NCBI GenBank assembly: GCA_032027145.1
Contig: JAVSMP010000001.1
Coordinates: 2,113,116 to 2,177,115, forward strand
Direction of reading: 5' to 3'
Source: Ignavibacterium sp.
GTDB lineage: Bacteria; Bacteroidota; Ignavibacteria; Ignavibacteriales; Ignavibacteriaceae
DNA length: 64,000 bases
The notes beneath the pieces were generated by a model that was not told the DNA's origin, did no database searches, and saw nothing but the letters and a program-made list of their open reading frames with translations. Positions 36,422 to 45,416 of the stretch are shown in pieces. The stretch's first letter is position 1; every line of letters begins with the position of its first letter. A program made the translations under genes and the position numbers.

Positions 36422-37147
36422 ATGGAAAATGATTTTAGACAAGTATTTTATAAAGTATATAATTCCAAATTTAAACACGATCCTATTCATTCTGTTGAAA
36501 TAGAGAAAAAAAACGAATGGAAGCATTTTGACTTTAAAATTTTCCCACTGATTAGAGATTTTTCAAAAACTGTAAGTATTCTCGAAATTGGATGCGGAAG
36601 GGGAACTTTACTTGAATATTTGAGAAATAAAAAATTTACAAACGTTATCGGAATTGATATTTCAAAAGAGCAAGTTGATTTAGCACAATCCAGGGGACTT
36701 AATGCAGTTGAATCTGATATTCTAAGTTTTCTTTCAGATTCAAATTCAAATTATGACATAATCTTTGCAATTGATATTGTAGAACATTTTGATAAGTCGG
36801 AATTAGTCGAGTTATTTAATGCTCTCTACAATAAATTGAATTGTAACGGTGTATTAATTATTCAAACGCCTAATGGACAGGCGATGTTTCCGGGTAGAAT
36901 TATCTATGGAGATTTAACTCATCTTACAATTTTTACTCCCAATTCATTAGCACAAATCTTAAAATTAGCAAATTTTAACGGAATTGTTTTTTATGAAAAA
37001 GGTCCTGTAATGAAAAACCTTAAAGGTGTAATCAGAACTATTCTTTGGGAGATTCAAAAATTTATTTACAATATTCTACTTTTGATCTATTGTGGCAGAG
37101 GAGAAAAGATATTATCTCAAAATTTTATCTGCAGAGCTAGAAAATAA
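36422..37147 (+). CDS. SAM-dependent methyltransferase (class I)
   Basis: 241-residue methyltransferase, probably acting on a sugar or lipid-linked saccharide. Motif I is ILEIGCGRGTLLEYL near residues 50-64, followed by FTNVIGIDIS (acidic loop), NYDIIFAIDIVEHF (motif II/III) and LNCNGVLIIQTPN. Such a layout is shared by many small-molecule methyltransferases. The C-terminal tail (about 185-240) may contact the membrane: WEIQKFIYNILLLIYCG. It is inside the polysaccharide locus, 29 bp after the flippase. Specific substrate unknown. Confidence 0.85.
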   Translation: MENDFRQVFYKVYNSKFKHDPIHSVEIEKKNEWKHFDFKIFPLIRDFSKTVSILEIGCGRGTLLEYLRNKKFTNVIGIDISKEQVDLAQSRGLNAVESDILSFLSDSNSNYDIIFAIDIVEHFDKSELVELFNALYNKLNCNGVLIIQTPNGQAMFPGRIIYGDLTHLTIFTPNSLAQILKLANFNGIVFYEKGPVMKNLKGVIRTILWEIQKFIYNILLLIYCGRGEKILSQNFICRARK

Positions 37148-37449
37148 CTTAGAATCATAGAATCTGATTTATCAATATCTGAGAACAATCTAAGACAATC
37201 ATTCAAAATGCTGGAATCTTTATGAGTTATCTTTAAGTTTTTAATTATTAGCTTTTACTTTTATGGTAGTTTTAAGATGATTGCTTTGTATAATAATGAT
37301 GATATTACTTAAAGATATCTGAAAAATTTTTAAAATTTATGTTTGATTATAGTAAAAAATGATTTCATGTTTGATTGATGTTCTTTAGAAGTTTGATAAA
37401 ATTAATGATTAAATATTCAGAATATTCACTACTGGAATATCTTAATTAA
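37148..37449 (+). other. AT-rich intergenic gap, 302 bp, no gene seen
   Basis: No open reading frame, hairpin with T run, TAnnTTTG box or recognisable relic was found on either strand. Stop codons are frequent in all frames. It may represent a former gene. Confidence 0.5.
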
Positions 37450-38853
37450 ATGATTAAAGTTTTTGATTTAAGTACTAAAGAATTTTTAATAATCTCTTTA
37501 ACCTTTGCACTGATGTTATTATTTATTCCAACTATTATAGTCGTTGGGGTAGCCATTCTACTTTTAATCGTATTTTTGTATAAGATTAACAATCGCATCA
37601 TTTTGCCTCTCGTAATTGTTTCTTTTTTAACAATGTCATCAGACTACTTAGGGGATTACCGAATATTTATAAGCTTATTTTTAACACTTTTACTTGTAAT
37701 TATCTTTTTAATTGATCATGGTTTTGAATATGCTAAATATCCAAGATTACCTATTGGTATAATAAGATTTGTGATATTCTTATTGATAACTCTCATTTGC
37801 TCAACAGTGTTTTCATTTTACATTAATTTAAGTTTTATTGCTACAATAAGAGTAATGACTTTTTTAGTTATTTGTTATTTGATTTATTCGTTAATTAAAG
37901 AGAAAATAGAAATAAATATTCTGATTTACTCACTTATTGTTGTTATGATTCTATCAGGCATTTCTATGTTTATTGATTTATATCAATTAGGACTACAAAA
38001 ATTTTTTATCAGAGGTGTTTTAGAAGATAAATATACCTTAATTGCACCTAAAGGGTTTACTGGAGAAACAATCTTTTTTATCTCATTTACTTTGTTAATT
38101 GCATTGTTATTTAAAAATGAAAGAAAAAGTTTCTATTCAAAGTTAGTAATTTGGCTTCTGATATTGGTGAATGGTATTCTTTTGATTTTGGCTAATTCAA
38201 GAGGTGGAATTTTAGCTGCAGTTATAGCTACAGCTGTGTTTTTATTAATAATAAAACCAAAAATATTTTTTAAGTTGTTTCTAATAATTGTATCTCTTTT
38301 AATAGTACTTTTTGTATTATCAAGTAACTTTAAGGATACATTTGAAGCATATATGAGATTGGAAACTGTTGATCAAAGATTAGTTTACTGGAATATGGGA
38401 CTTGAAATTATCAGGGATAATCCAGTTTTTGGAGTTGGTCCAGACACTTTTCACAAACAATTTTTTAACTATATACCAAGCTCATTTATTCGTTTTCTTA
38501 ATCCAGAACTTTCAAATCTTGGTAGTCCTCATCCACATAATTTCTTCATATATTTTTTCGCAGAGAATGGGATTCTTGGTCTATTAACAGCAATATTATT
38601 TTTTATAATGTTTTTCTACTATGCTGTAAAAACTTTTAATAAATCTAGAAAATTAAATTCAGAGTTTTACATTTTTACTGCTGTAATATTATCAATCGGT
38701 ATTGGTATCTTTATAAGGTCATTTCTTGAAATAACTGGGTATCTTACATATGGTTATATAAAAACAGATTTGCCTTTCTGGTTATTATTTATCACTTTGT
38801 TAAAAATTAATGTGCAACTAAGTGATGAAACTATTTCAGAAATGAGAAGGTAA
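37450..38853 (+). CDS. O-antigen polymerase/ligase-like membrane protein (Wzy/WaaL family)
   Basis: Polymerises repeat units or joins them to a carrier in the periplasm. The 467-residue protein has about 11-12 helices. The hallmark is the large periplasmic loop of the Wzy_C domain: LANSRGGILAAVIAT, then RLVYWNMGLEIIRDNPVFGVGP, FGVGPDTFHKQF and NPELSNLGSPHPHNFFIYF, where Arg and His residues match those essential in WaaL-type enzymes. The gene is isolated by 302 bp upstream and 630 bp downstream of non-coding DNA. Polymerase versus ligase cannot be decided from the sequence. Confidence 0.85.
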   Translation: MIKVFDLSTKEFLIISLTFALMLLFIPTIIVVGVAILLLIVFLYKINNRIILPLVIVSFLTMSSDYLGDYRIFISLFLTLLLVIIFLIDHGFEYAKYPRLPIGIIRFVIFLLITLICSTVFSFYINLSFIATIRVMTFLVICYLIYSLIKEKIEINILIYSLIVVMILSGISMFIDLYQLGLQKFFIRGVLEDKYTLIAPKGFTGETIFFISFTLLIALLFKNERKSFYSKLVIWLLILVNGILLILANSRGGILAAVIATAVFLLIIKPKIFFKLFLIIVSLLIVLFVLSSNFKDTFEAYMRLETVDQRLVYWNMGLEIIRDNPVFGVGPDTFHKQFFNYIPSSFIRFLNPELSNLGSPHPHNFFIYFFAENGILGLLTAILFFIMFFYYAVKTFNKSRKLNSEFYIFTAVILSIGIGIFIRSFLEITGYLTYGYIKTDLPFWLLFITLLKINVQLSDETISEMRR

Positions 38854-38986
38854 TTTCCTTTAATACTATAATTATAAATCTGCTATTAGTAAAATATTAC
38901 TTCGTTATTCTTGCAATCAAAATATGGTAATAAAATTATTTGATGAAGCAATCTTATCTCCTTTGATAGACTGAAGACATATTAAT

Positions 38987-39235
38987 AATGTTAACATTTT
39001 AACTATACCAAACTCAAGAGCTTTGGCAGTAGTTTTTGCCCATTCAAACAACAAAAAATCTATGTACCTACATTAGCAGCAATCATTCAAAAACATTGCA
39101 GTTTTTATTTTTATACTCCTTGTTAATAGGTTTTGGGAGGTAGCCTAAATTGCTATCGGATATCTAATTGGAACTACTATTCAGCTTATATATGTTCAGT
39201 ATAAATCAAAAATTAGTATAAAAATTTTTCATTGA
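38987..39235 (+). pseudogene. Frameshifted relic of a second MurJ/Wzx-type flippase
   Basis: Three pieces in different frames read as one flippase segment: NILTIPNSRALAVVFAHS (about 38993-39046), then KQQKIYVPTLAAIIQ (about 39047-39090), then IAVFIFILLVNRFWEVA, a TAA stop, and IAIGYLIGTTIQLIYVQY (about 39094-39207), ending at TGA 39233. The corresponding intact gene of the locus reads LTVPLSAGISILTSYLQSK ... IALGYLIGTLLQFVYLL, and the two share the 14-base string GGATATCTAATTGG. At least two frameshifts and one stop are needed, so the gene is dead. It covers roughly 80 of some 500 codons. Confidence 0.7.
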
Positions 39236-39485
39236 ATAAAGTAATGTTTTGTAATTGATCAAAGACATCGAGCCGATTACCGATTTTAATTATTATTATT
39301 AAATTTGTAGCATAATTAATAATTCCAAGTAGTTTTTTTTTCTTATTTTGATTCTGGAAGCGTTTTAGTCGAAATATCTTTATTTCTAAGTCTTTTTATT
39401 GTTAGCTATAGTCTAATAAACCCTAAGATAATTTCAATAATATCCGCTTATTTATAATATATTACTAAAAACAAGTATCATTCTA
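39236..39485 (+). other. AT-rich non-coding stretch, possible tail of the flippase relic
   Basis: No intact gene. One frame is open at about 39355-39457 and reads VEISLFLSLFIVSYSLINPK followed by IISIISAYL and a stop; its hydrophobic make-up could be the C-terminus of the decayed transporter. This is a weak suggestion. The start of the GT9 gene follows 28 bases later. Confidence 0.35.
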
Positions 39486-40583
39486 ATGACATTAAAAGAA
39501 AAGATTGATAGTTCTAAACTTTTAAATTGGATTGTTGTTTACTTTTGTGATTTCCTTTTCTCATTGATTCGAATAGTTAGCAGAAGAAAAACTGAAATTA
39601 CAGGGAAAGTTCTTTTGATTTCACTACATAAATTGGGTGATACAGTATTCACGATTCCGGCTATTAAGGCGCTGTTAAGAGAAAAAAATATTTCTATAAC
39701 TATTGTGTGCTTTTCTCATTCAGAAATTATTTATAAGAAACAGTTAGACTTTGTGGAATATATTATTGTTGATTATGATGAGTTTATCTTTGGTGGGCGG
39801 ATTGCTTCGAAGAGATTAAGAAAAAAAATAAAAAATCTTCAGGTTGACTCAATTGTTGATATGAAAGGAAGTGTTATCTCCGCCAGCATGATTTTTAATC
39901 ATCGTTGCAGCCTAATTTACGGCATAAATGAGATTTACTATAGAAAAATATATAGTACTTTTATTCCGATAAGAAACAGCCCGCATCAAATCGATCTTTA
40001 TTTTGATGCTGCTAAAGCTTTTAATCCTGAACTCAATACAAGTTTTAACGGATTTCAACCGAAAAGAATATTACAGGATGAAATTTATATCATTCCCCTG
40101 GCTGGTTGGTCTGCAAAAGAATGGGGACTTAATAATTTCATTTCTTTATATAAAATGCTTATAGAAAAATATAAAGTCAGTTTTGTATTTCCGCAAAATG
40201 CTATATCTGATGACATCATCTCTGAATTGAGGTATCAAAATATTAAAGTGATTAACAGTGAAGATATTGAACATTTTTTTCAGCTTCTGGAAACCTGTAA
40301 ATTACTCATTTCGAATGATTCAGGACCGATACAGATGGCTGCAATGATAGGAATACCTACATTTACTATTTATGGTCCTACCAATCCAATCTTTCACATG
40401 CCATTAGGGAAAAATAACCATTTTATTAGGAAAGAATTGGACTGCTCACCCTATACAACAAAAGTTTGTTATGCTGATGCAGGGGAATCTTGTGGTCATA
40501 GGTCTTGTATGAATCAGTTAAATATTTATGATGTTTTTAATCAGATTGAGCTTTTAATTAAAGATATTGATAGTGATAAGTAG
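39486..40583 (+). CDS. Glycosyltransferase family 9 (heptosyltransferase-like)
   Basis: Adds a sugar, typically a heptose, to a lipid-linked acceptor. The 365-residue protein has VLLISLHKLGDTVFTIPAIKALL near residues 41-63 (the GT9 N-terminal motif GDxxxxTPxxxxL) and the C-terminal nucleotide-sugar pocket LISNDSGPIQMAAMIGIPTF then IYGPTNP (GT9 motif D[ST]GxxHxAxxxxxPxxxxFGpT; the usual His is Gln here). Several Cys near the C-terminus (CSPYTTKVCYADAGESCGHRSC) resemble the Cys cluster of other GT9 proteins. Only one heptosyltransferase-like gene is present. Expected location: cytoplasmic face of the inner membrane. Confidence 0.87.
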   Translation: MTLKEKIDSSKLLNWIVVYFCDFLFSLIRIVSRRKTEITGKVLLISLHKLGDTVFTIPAIKALLREKNISITIVCFSHSEIIYKKQLDFVEYIIVDYDEFIFGGRIASKRLRKKIKNLQVDSIVDMKGSVISASMIFNHRCSLIYGINEIYYRKIYSTFIPIRNSPHQIDLYFDAAKAFNPELNTSFNGFQPKRILQDEIYIIPLAGWSAKEWGLNNFISLYKMLIEKYKVSFVFPQNAISDDIISELRYQNIKVINSEDIEHFFQLLETCKLLISNDSGPIQMAAMIGIPTFTIYGPTNPIFHMPLGKNNHFIRKELDCSPYTTKVCYADAGESCGHRSCMNQLNIYDVFNQIELLIKDIDSDK

Positions 40584-41070
40584 TTATTTAAAATTAAACC
40601 TTTTACATAGTTAAAACATTTGTATATAATATTAATTTTAATACTGAGAGTCCTTTCGCTTAAATAATACTTTTATTTGTCTTATACATATAAAGTTTTG
40701 TTATAAAATTTTTAAGTTCAAGCTAATCCTATCTCCTAAAAGTGAATTATAAGTTAAGCAACTTTTTCAATTAAATCTCTCCTGTTTTTTGCTTCAAATT
40801 AAACTGCGAACAAATATCTTAAAGTTGAATAATATCTTTTTCAGTTTTATTCATTAATAAAACATCAGAATTTTGTCTCGTTTATTAGTACTTTAGGCAT
40901 TATCTTTACGCTTGTTTCATAAAATTATCTGCTTAATTAATTGATTAATTAAACACTTGTTTTCGCACGAATATTTGGTTAGTGAATTTTAATTGTTTAG
41001 TATCAAGGCTTTTATATAATACATTCAAATTAAAAAATCGTTGTTTTATTAAACTAAAAAAACTAATAAA
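40584..41070 (+). other. AT-rich intergenic gap, 487 bp, no gene seen
   Basis: All frames are closed by frequent stops. The only structure noticed is an 8-bp repeat pair TTAATTAA (40933-40940) and TTAATTAA (40945-40952) around a 4-base TTGA spacer, which is palindromic but pure AT. There is no recognised promoter box. Likely decayed DNA, as in the other gaps of this locus. Confidence 0.45.
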
Positions 41071-41994
41071 ATGGGAAATAATTTTATTGAAAGGTTTGAG
41101 TCTTATTTTGAACAACAACATATCAAATATTCAAAACTTGGTAATACTCTTTGGTATGATTATAATCGAGCCTTAGTTCCCATTGGTCCGGCAAAATTTG
41201 ATTATAGGCTCAGTGAAGATCAATCAAAACAGTTATTATCAATGTTTCCTAAAACTCTTTTTATTAGATCGAACAACGGATTTCAGAAATTGAATTCTGC
41301 TCAATCATCATTGTGGTATGCTGTTATTAAAAATTCCTTCTTAGAAAGAGAGGAAATAAAATCTTATGAATCCAGGAAGAAAATCAAAAGAGGATTGGAA
41401 TTTTGTAAGGTAGAGAGAGTTGATGCGGATTTTATAGCAAAAAAAGGTTATGATATACTTTATGCAGCAGTCAAAAGTTATAAAGGTAGAGTTAAAATAT
41501 ATACTGATGAAAAAGGGTTTTCTCAAAGAAATAGTGTACGAAATTTTTATCCTGAGATTTTTCACTATTGGGGGGTTTTTCATAATTCAAAACTAATTGG
41601 ATATGCTGAAAATCTTATTTTTGATTCAATTGAAGCTTCTTATTCAACTATGAAATTTTTACCTGAAAAATTTTCTCTTTTCCCAACCTATGCTCTTGTT
41701 TATACTATGGATGAATATTATTTAAAAAAAAATAATTTTGAATATGTTAATGATGGCTTTAGAAATATTCTTCATGATACAAATATTCAAGGGTTTCTTA
41801 TAAAGAATTTTGATTTTTTTAAACAGCCTACAGAGTTATATCTTTATTACAAGCCAATTATGAATTTGATAATTCAAACTATTTACCCGTTCAGAAACTT
41901 AATAACTTATGATAGAGGTATATTCCAAAAGATAAAAGCTATGGTTAAGTTAGAAGAAATTAGAAGAAACAGTTTAGTAAAAAAAATAATTTAA
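41071..41994 (+). CDS. FemAB/GNAT-like acyltransferase-fold protein in the polysaccharide locus
   Basis: 307 residues without signal or membrane helix. The middle part (about 105-235) has FemAB/GNAT-like features: RKKIKRGLEFCKVERVDADF (the R-x-x-x-x-R-G segment that precedes a GNAT-type core in FemAB-like proteins), HYWGVFHNSKLIGYAENLIF (strand pair with a G-Y/L-A-E bend) and ASYSTMKFLPEKFSLFPTYA. No certain acetyl-CoA motif could be found. In such loci proteins of this kind often acylate or peptidylate amino-sugars. The assignment is by pattern and genomic context, so moderate. The start ATG 41071 has no clear ribosome site. Confidence 0.6.
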   Translation: MGNNFIERFESYFEQQHIKYSKLGNTLWYDYNRALVPIGPAKFDYRLSEDQSKQLLSMFPKTLFIRSNNGFQKLNSAQSSLWYAVIKNSFLEREEIKSYESRKKIKRGLEFCKVERVDADFIAKKGYDILYAAVKSYKGRVKIYTDEKGFSQRNSVRNFYPEIFHYWGVFHNSKLIGYAENLIFDSIEASYSTMKFLPEKFSLFPTYALVYTMDEYYLKKNNFEYVNDGFRNILHDTNIQGFLIKNFDFFKQPTELYLYYKPIMNLIIQTIYPFRNLITYDRGIFQKIKAMVKLEEIRRNSLVKKII

Positions 41995-42011
41995 TAAAAT
42001 TGTGTTGTGTT

Positions 42012-42773
42012 ATGAATAATAAAAATGTATTCAGCTCAAAAGAATTTGATAACTGGTTAGATAGAGATGGGTTGCAACCAGAAGAAAAAAAACTGATTGT
42101 AGATTATTTGGATAAAAATAAATCTACTCTCGAGGCAGGTACAGCTAGTGGAAGAATTTTGTTTGCAATGGAAAAGCTCGGGTTTACTAATTTATCTGGT
42201 TATGATTTTATTAGTGAATATATAAGTGCTGCCAAAAAAAAAAATACCAATTCAACAATTAATTTCTCAGTGCAAGACGCTACTAAATTAGATTTTGAGA
42301 ATGAATTGTTTTGTCAAATTATATATCTTCAACAGATTGTTTCAACAATTGAAGAACCTGAAATGCGATTGACTGCACTTAAAGAATCATATAGGATATT
42401 GAAAAAGGGAGGCACTGCGATATTTTCATTCTTAAGTTATGAAAGCAAAAAAAACGATAGAGTATTCAAATTCATTTCACCTGTTATTAATTTTTTTAGA
42501 TTCTTTAAATCAAATAAACTAAGTGAGCAATATATCCCATGGTTAAAATTTACAGGTAAAGTTAATTTTAAAGCTTTATTTGATATTGGACCCTTCAATT
42601 ACTGGTTTCGTAAGCAGGAGATAATTGAATTATTAGAGAGTGTTGGATATAAAATTGAGTTTTATGGTTACCCCCAAAATATATTAAGTAATAATTCTTC
42701 CACTGAAAGTACTTTTAGAAAATGCATTGAAGAAGTCGGACATTTTTATGTGGTGTGTAAAAAAGTGTCATAA
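42012..42773 (+). CDS. SAM-dependent methyltransferase (class I)
   Basis: 253-residue methyltransferase. Motif I is TLEAGTASGRILFAMEKLG near residues 38-56, then FTNLSGYDFI (acidic Asp after strand 2), FSVQDATKLDF, FCQIIYLQQIVSTI and YRILKKGGTAIFSFLSY, a complete Rossmann methyltransferase core. The G-T-A-S-G form of motif I is slightly unusual (normally GxGxG). ATG 42012 is preferred to TTG 42000. It lies between the FemAB-like gene and a GT4 gene; substrate unknown, probably a sugar. Confidence 0.83.
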   Translation: MNNKNVFSSKEFDNWLDRDGLQPEEKKLIVDYLDKNKSTLEAGTASGRILFAMEKLGFTNLSGYDFISEYISAAKKKNTNSTINFSVQDATKLDFENELFCQIIYLQQIVSTIEEPEMRLTALKESYRILKKGGTAIFSFLSYESKKNDRVFKFISPVINFFRFFKSNKLSEQYIPWLKFTGKVNFKALFDIGPFNYWFRKQEIIELLESVGYKIEFYGYPQNILSNNSSTESTFRKCIEEVGHFYVVCKKVS

Positions 42774-42791
42774 ATTTTTTAATTAATAGAT

Positions 42792-43889
42792 ATGAAAGTA
42801 TTATTACTATCTGATTCAGATTCACCACACACTCTTAGATGGGCTAAATCATTGCATAGTAGAGGTATAATGGTAGGAATTTTTTCAATTCATCGACCGA
42901 ATCCCAAACTATACTTTGACTATCCTGATCTAAAATTATTTTCATTAAATATTTCGAGAAAAATTCAAGACAAAGCAGAGACAAACTTATCAAAACTAGT
43001 CTACCTGAAAGCAATAAGCGAGGTTAAAAAGACAATTGCTATATTTAAGCCTGATATCGTTCATGCACATTATGCTTCCAGTTATGGGTTTTTAGGGGCT
43101 ATGACTAACTTTCATCCGTTTTTTATTTCAGTTTGGGGGAGTGATGTTTTTAGATTTCCAAAGTACTCTTTTTTACATAAATTTATTTTTACATTTTCAA
43201 TATCAAGGGCTGATAAAATATTTTCTACAAGCAGGGTGATGAAAGCCGAAATTGAAAAGTATACTGATAAAAAGATTTTTGTTATACCTTTTGGTATTGA
43301 TGTAGAAAGATTCAGACCAATTCAAGTTGAGAAAGTTTCTAATGATGATTGCATCTTGATTGGAACAATTAAAACTCTTGAGACAAGATACGGAATTGAA
43401 TTTTTAATTCGTGCTTTTTCAATCTTGAAGGAAAAAAAACTGGGGAAAAAAATCAAGCTGTTAATTTGTGGTAAGGGTACTTTGCTTGATGAACTTAAGA
43501 AACTAACAGTTGAATTAGGTTTACAAGATGATACTATATTTACAGGGTACATTAATCATGATGATGTGCAGATTTATCATAATAAATTGGATATTTACGT
43601 TGCCCCATCTTTAGAGGAGAGTTTTGGTGTTGCTATACTCGAAGCCAGTGCGTGTAATAAACCAGTCGTTGTGTCCGATGTAGGCGGATTGCCTGAGGTT
43701 GTCGATCATGGAGTAACTGGTTTTATCGTTGAACCAAAGAATCCAGTTCACTTAGCTTCAGCTATTGAACAATTGATTATTGATCCTGAGTTGCGATATG
43801 AAATGGGTCGAAAGGGAAGAGAGAAGGTAACTGAAGAATATGATTGGAATAAATGTGTATCAGATATGGTGGAGCATTATGACATTTAA
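42792..43889 (+). CDS. Glycosyltransferase family 4 (retaining)
   Basis: 365-residue GT-B enzyme transferring a sugar to a lipid-linked chain. It starts MKVLLLSDSDSPHTLRWAKSLHSRG, then DIVHAHYASSYGFLGAM, FISVWGSDVFRFPK, FVIPFGIDVERFRP, LICGKGTLLDELK and APSLEESFGVAILEASACNKPVVVSDVGGLPEVV: the E-x7-E motif (EESFGVAILE) and the GGLPEVV end are hallmarks of family GT4. Length and motif order are normal. The specificity is unknown. Confidence 0.93.
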   Translation: MKVLLLSDSDSPHTLRWAKSLHSRGIMVGIFSIHRPNPKLYFDYPDLKLFSLNISRKIQDKAETNLSKLVYLKAISEVKKTIAIFKPDIVHAHYASSYGFLGAMTNFHPFFISVWGSDVFRFPKYSFLHKFIFTFSISRADKIFSTSRVMKAEIEKYTDKKIFVIPFGIDVERFRPIQVEKVSNDDCILIGTIKTLETRYGIEFLIRAFSILKEKKLGKKIKLLICGKGTLLDELKKLTVELGLQDDTIFTGYINHDDVQIYHNKLDIYVAPSLEESFGVAILEASACNKPVVVSDVGGLPEVVDHGVTGFIVEPKNPVHLASAIEQLIIDPELRYEMGRKGREKVTEEYDWNKCVSDMVEHYDI

Positions 43890-43908
43890 AAATAAATAAA
43901 TTTTGAAA

Positions 43909-44391
43909 ATGAGCATCGCTGAATTTTATTATCGTCTACTCAAGAAACCTGTACCATACTATGCCAAATATCCACTATGGTTAATAGTCTGGAAACCAAT
44001 CAGGAAATATATAAATGTAGTAATAATACCAAACACACCATTTTCGAACTTGCGTATTTTATTGTATAGGTATTTAATTGGCTACAAGATTGGTAAAAAT
44101 GTTTTTATTGGCATGAAATGCTACTTGGATGATCTTGAACCAAAAAATTTTACTATTGAAGATAATGTAACAATATCTTGCTGGTGCTATTTTGCTTATC
44201 ACCAGATTGGACAAAAGTATTCAGGCATAAAAATTTGTAAAGGATGATATATTAGCATGCGTTTAAATATAATGGCTGGTAATGAAGGGATGATTTTTGT
44301 AGAAAACAGCATAATTGGAGCTGCTTTTTTAATAAATAAAAATATGCTATCAGATTTAAAAGCAGTTGCTGTACCAACTGAAATAATTTAG
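43909..44391 (+). pseudogene. Hexapeptide (left-handed beta-helix) sugar acetyltransferase with an in-frame TGA
   Basis: The reading frame from ATG 43909 is colinear with a LbH acyltransferase of about 160 residues but is interrupted at codon 113 by TGA (44245-44247). After it the same frame continues for 47 codons to TAG at 44389-44391, and the GT2 gene begins 11 bases later. Before the stop: SNLRILLYRYLIGYKIGKNV and FIGMKCYLDDLEPKNFTIEDN; after it: YISMRLNIMAGNEG, ENSIIGAAFLINKN and KAVAVPTEII, which match the usual YIGMRxxIxxG / IIGAGALVxKDxP / AVGVPAKII. Several conserved Gly are replaced (GAGA became GAAF, GVPA became AVPT), so beyond the nonsense codon the helix turns also decay. The N-terminal 112-residue piece lacks most of the catalytic beta-helix. 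Confidence 0.75.
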
Positions 44392-44402
44392 CTGATATTT
44401 GT

Positions 44403-45416
44403 ATGGTAAAAATCTCTGTCATAATTCCATGTAGAAACGAAAAAAAATACATTATCGATTTTCTGGAAAGCGTTTTTAAGAACGATTATCCAAAAGAACT
44501 ACTTGAAGTATTTATAATTGATGGCAAAAGTGTTGATGGCACTACAGAAATTCTGCAAAGATTTATTAAAGACTTTCCTATTTTTACGTTGTTAACTAAT
44601 GAAAAGAAAACTGTTCCATATGCTTTGAATCAGGCAATTAAAAAGTGTACAGGTGATTACATAATTCGACTTGATGTGCATAGTAAAATTCCAGAAAATT
44701 ATTTCTCAAAGTTAATTAAATCTGCAATTGAAATGGGAGCAGATAACATTGGTACAATTTGTATCACTGAAGTCAAAAACAAGAATCCCAAATCCCATGC
44801 TATTAAAAAAGTTTTAAGCAACAAAATCGGTGTTGGTAATTCATATTTCAGGATTGGTACCAAAACAGCCATTGAGGTTGATAATGTTCCTTTTGGTTGT
44901 TATAAAAAGAATGTTTTTAAAAAATATGGTTTGTTCAATAATCAATTAGTCCGAAATCAAGATATTGAACTGAATAAAAGAATAATTAAAGGCGGGGGAA
45001 AAATAATACTCTTACCTGAACCATATAGTATTTATTATGCGCGTGAAACATTTAATGATCTGGCAAAAAATAATTTTGCTACAGGATTATGGAATATCTT
45101 AACTATCTACATTACTAAAAATTTTAATTCTGTTAGTCTTAGGCATTTTATTCCATTAATATTTTTACTGTCATTATTGGTTCCACTTATTATGACTATT
45201 CTTAATGAATACTTTGGATTAATATCGTTATTAAGCTTGATAAGTTACTTTATCTTAATAATAACTGTAAGTTTAAAAAATAAAGATAATACAACAACAC
45301 TTTACAACTTGATTGTTTCATTTATCGTCTTACACTTTTCATATGGTTTTGGTTCTTTGTCAGGCTTATTCAGACTGTATCTTCTATTTAAGAAAAATGA
45401 AATCGAATATTTATAA
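44403..45416 (+). CDS. Glycosyltransferase family 2 (ExoA-like, membrane-associated)
   Basis: 337-residue GT-A enzyme. It starts MVKISVIIPCRNEKKYIIDF; the nucleotide-sugar pocket shows VFIIDGKSVDGTTEI near residue 38 and the metal-binding D-x-D-like RLDVHSKIPENYF. KYGLFNNQLVRNQDIELNKRI (the E-D/QD-x-E acceptor block) is typical. Two or three helices in the C-terminal 100 residues (FIPLIFLLSLLVPLIMTIL and following) would anchor it in the inner membrane, as in succinoglycan GTs. It overlaps the aminotransferase gene by 20 bases. Confidence 0.9.
   Translation: MVKISVIIPCRNEKKYIIDFLESVFKNDYPKELLEVFIIDGKSVDGTTEILQRFIKDFPIFTLLTNEKKTVPYALNQAIKKCTGDYIIRLDVHSKIPENYFSKLIKSAIEMGADNIGTICITEVKNKNPKSHAIKKVLSNKIGVGNSYFRIGTKTAIEVDNVPFGCYKKNVFKKYGLFNNQLVRNQDIELNKRIIKGGGKIILLPEPYSIYYARETFNDLAKNNFATGLWNILTIYITKNFNSVSLRHFIPLIFLLSLLVPLIMTILNEYFGLISLLSLISYFILIITVSLKNKDNTTTLYNLIVSFIVLHFSYGFGSLSGLFRLYLLFKKNEIEYL

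Noticed and set aside
40933-40952. TTAATTAA inverted pair as an operator or terminator
   Set aside because: Pure AT palindromes arise often by chance in such DNA; no T run follows and no promoter is nearby.
44245-44247. Recoding of TGA as Trp or selenocysteine in the acyltransferase gene
   Set aside because: Other genes end in TGA normally, the expected residue is neither Trp nor Cys, no stem-loop for Sec insertion is evident, and further conserved residues are lost.
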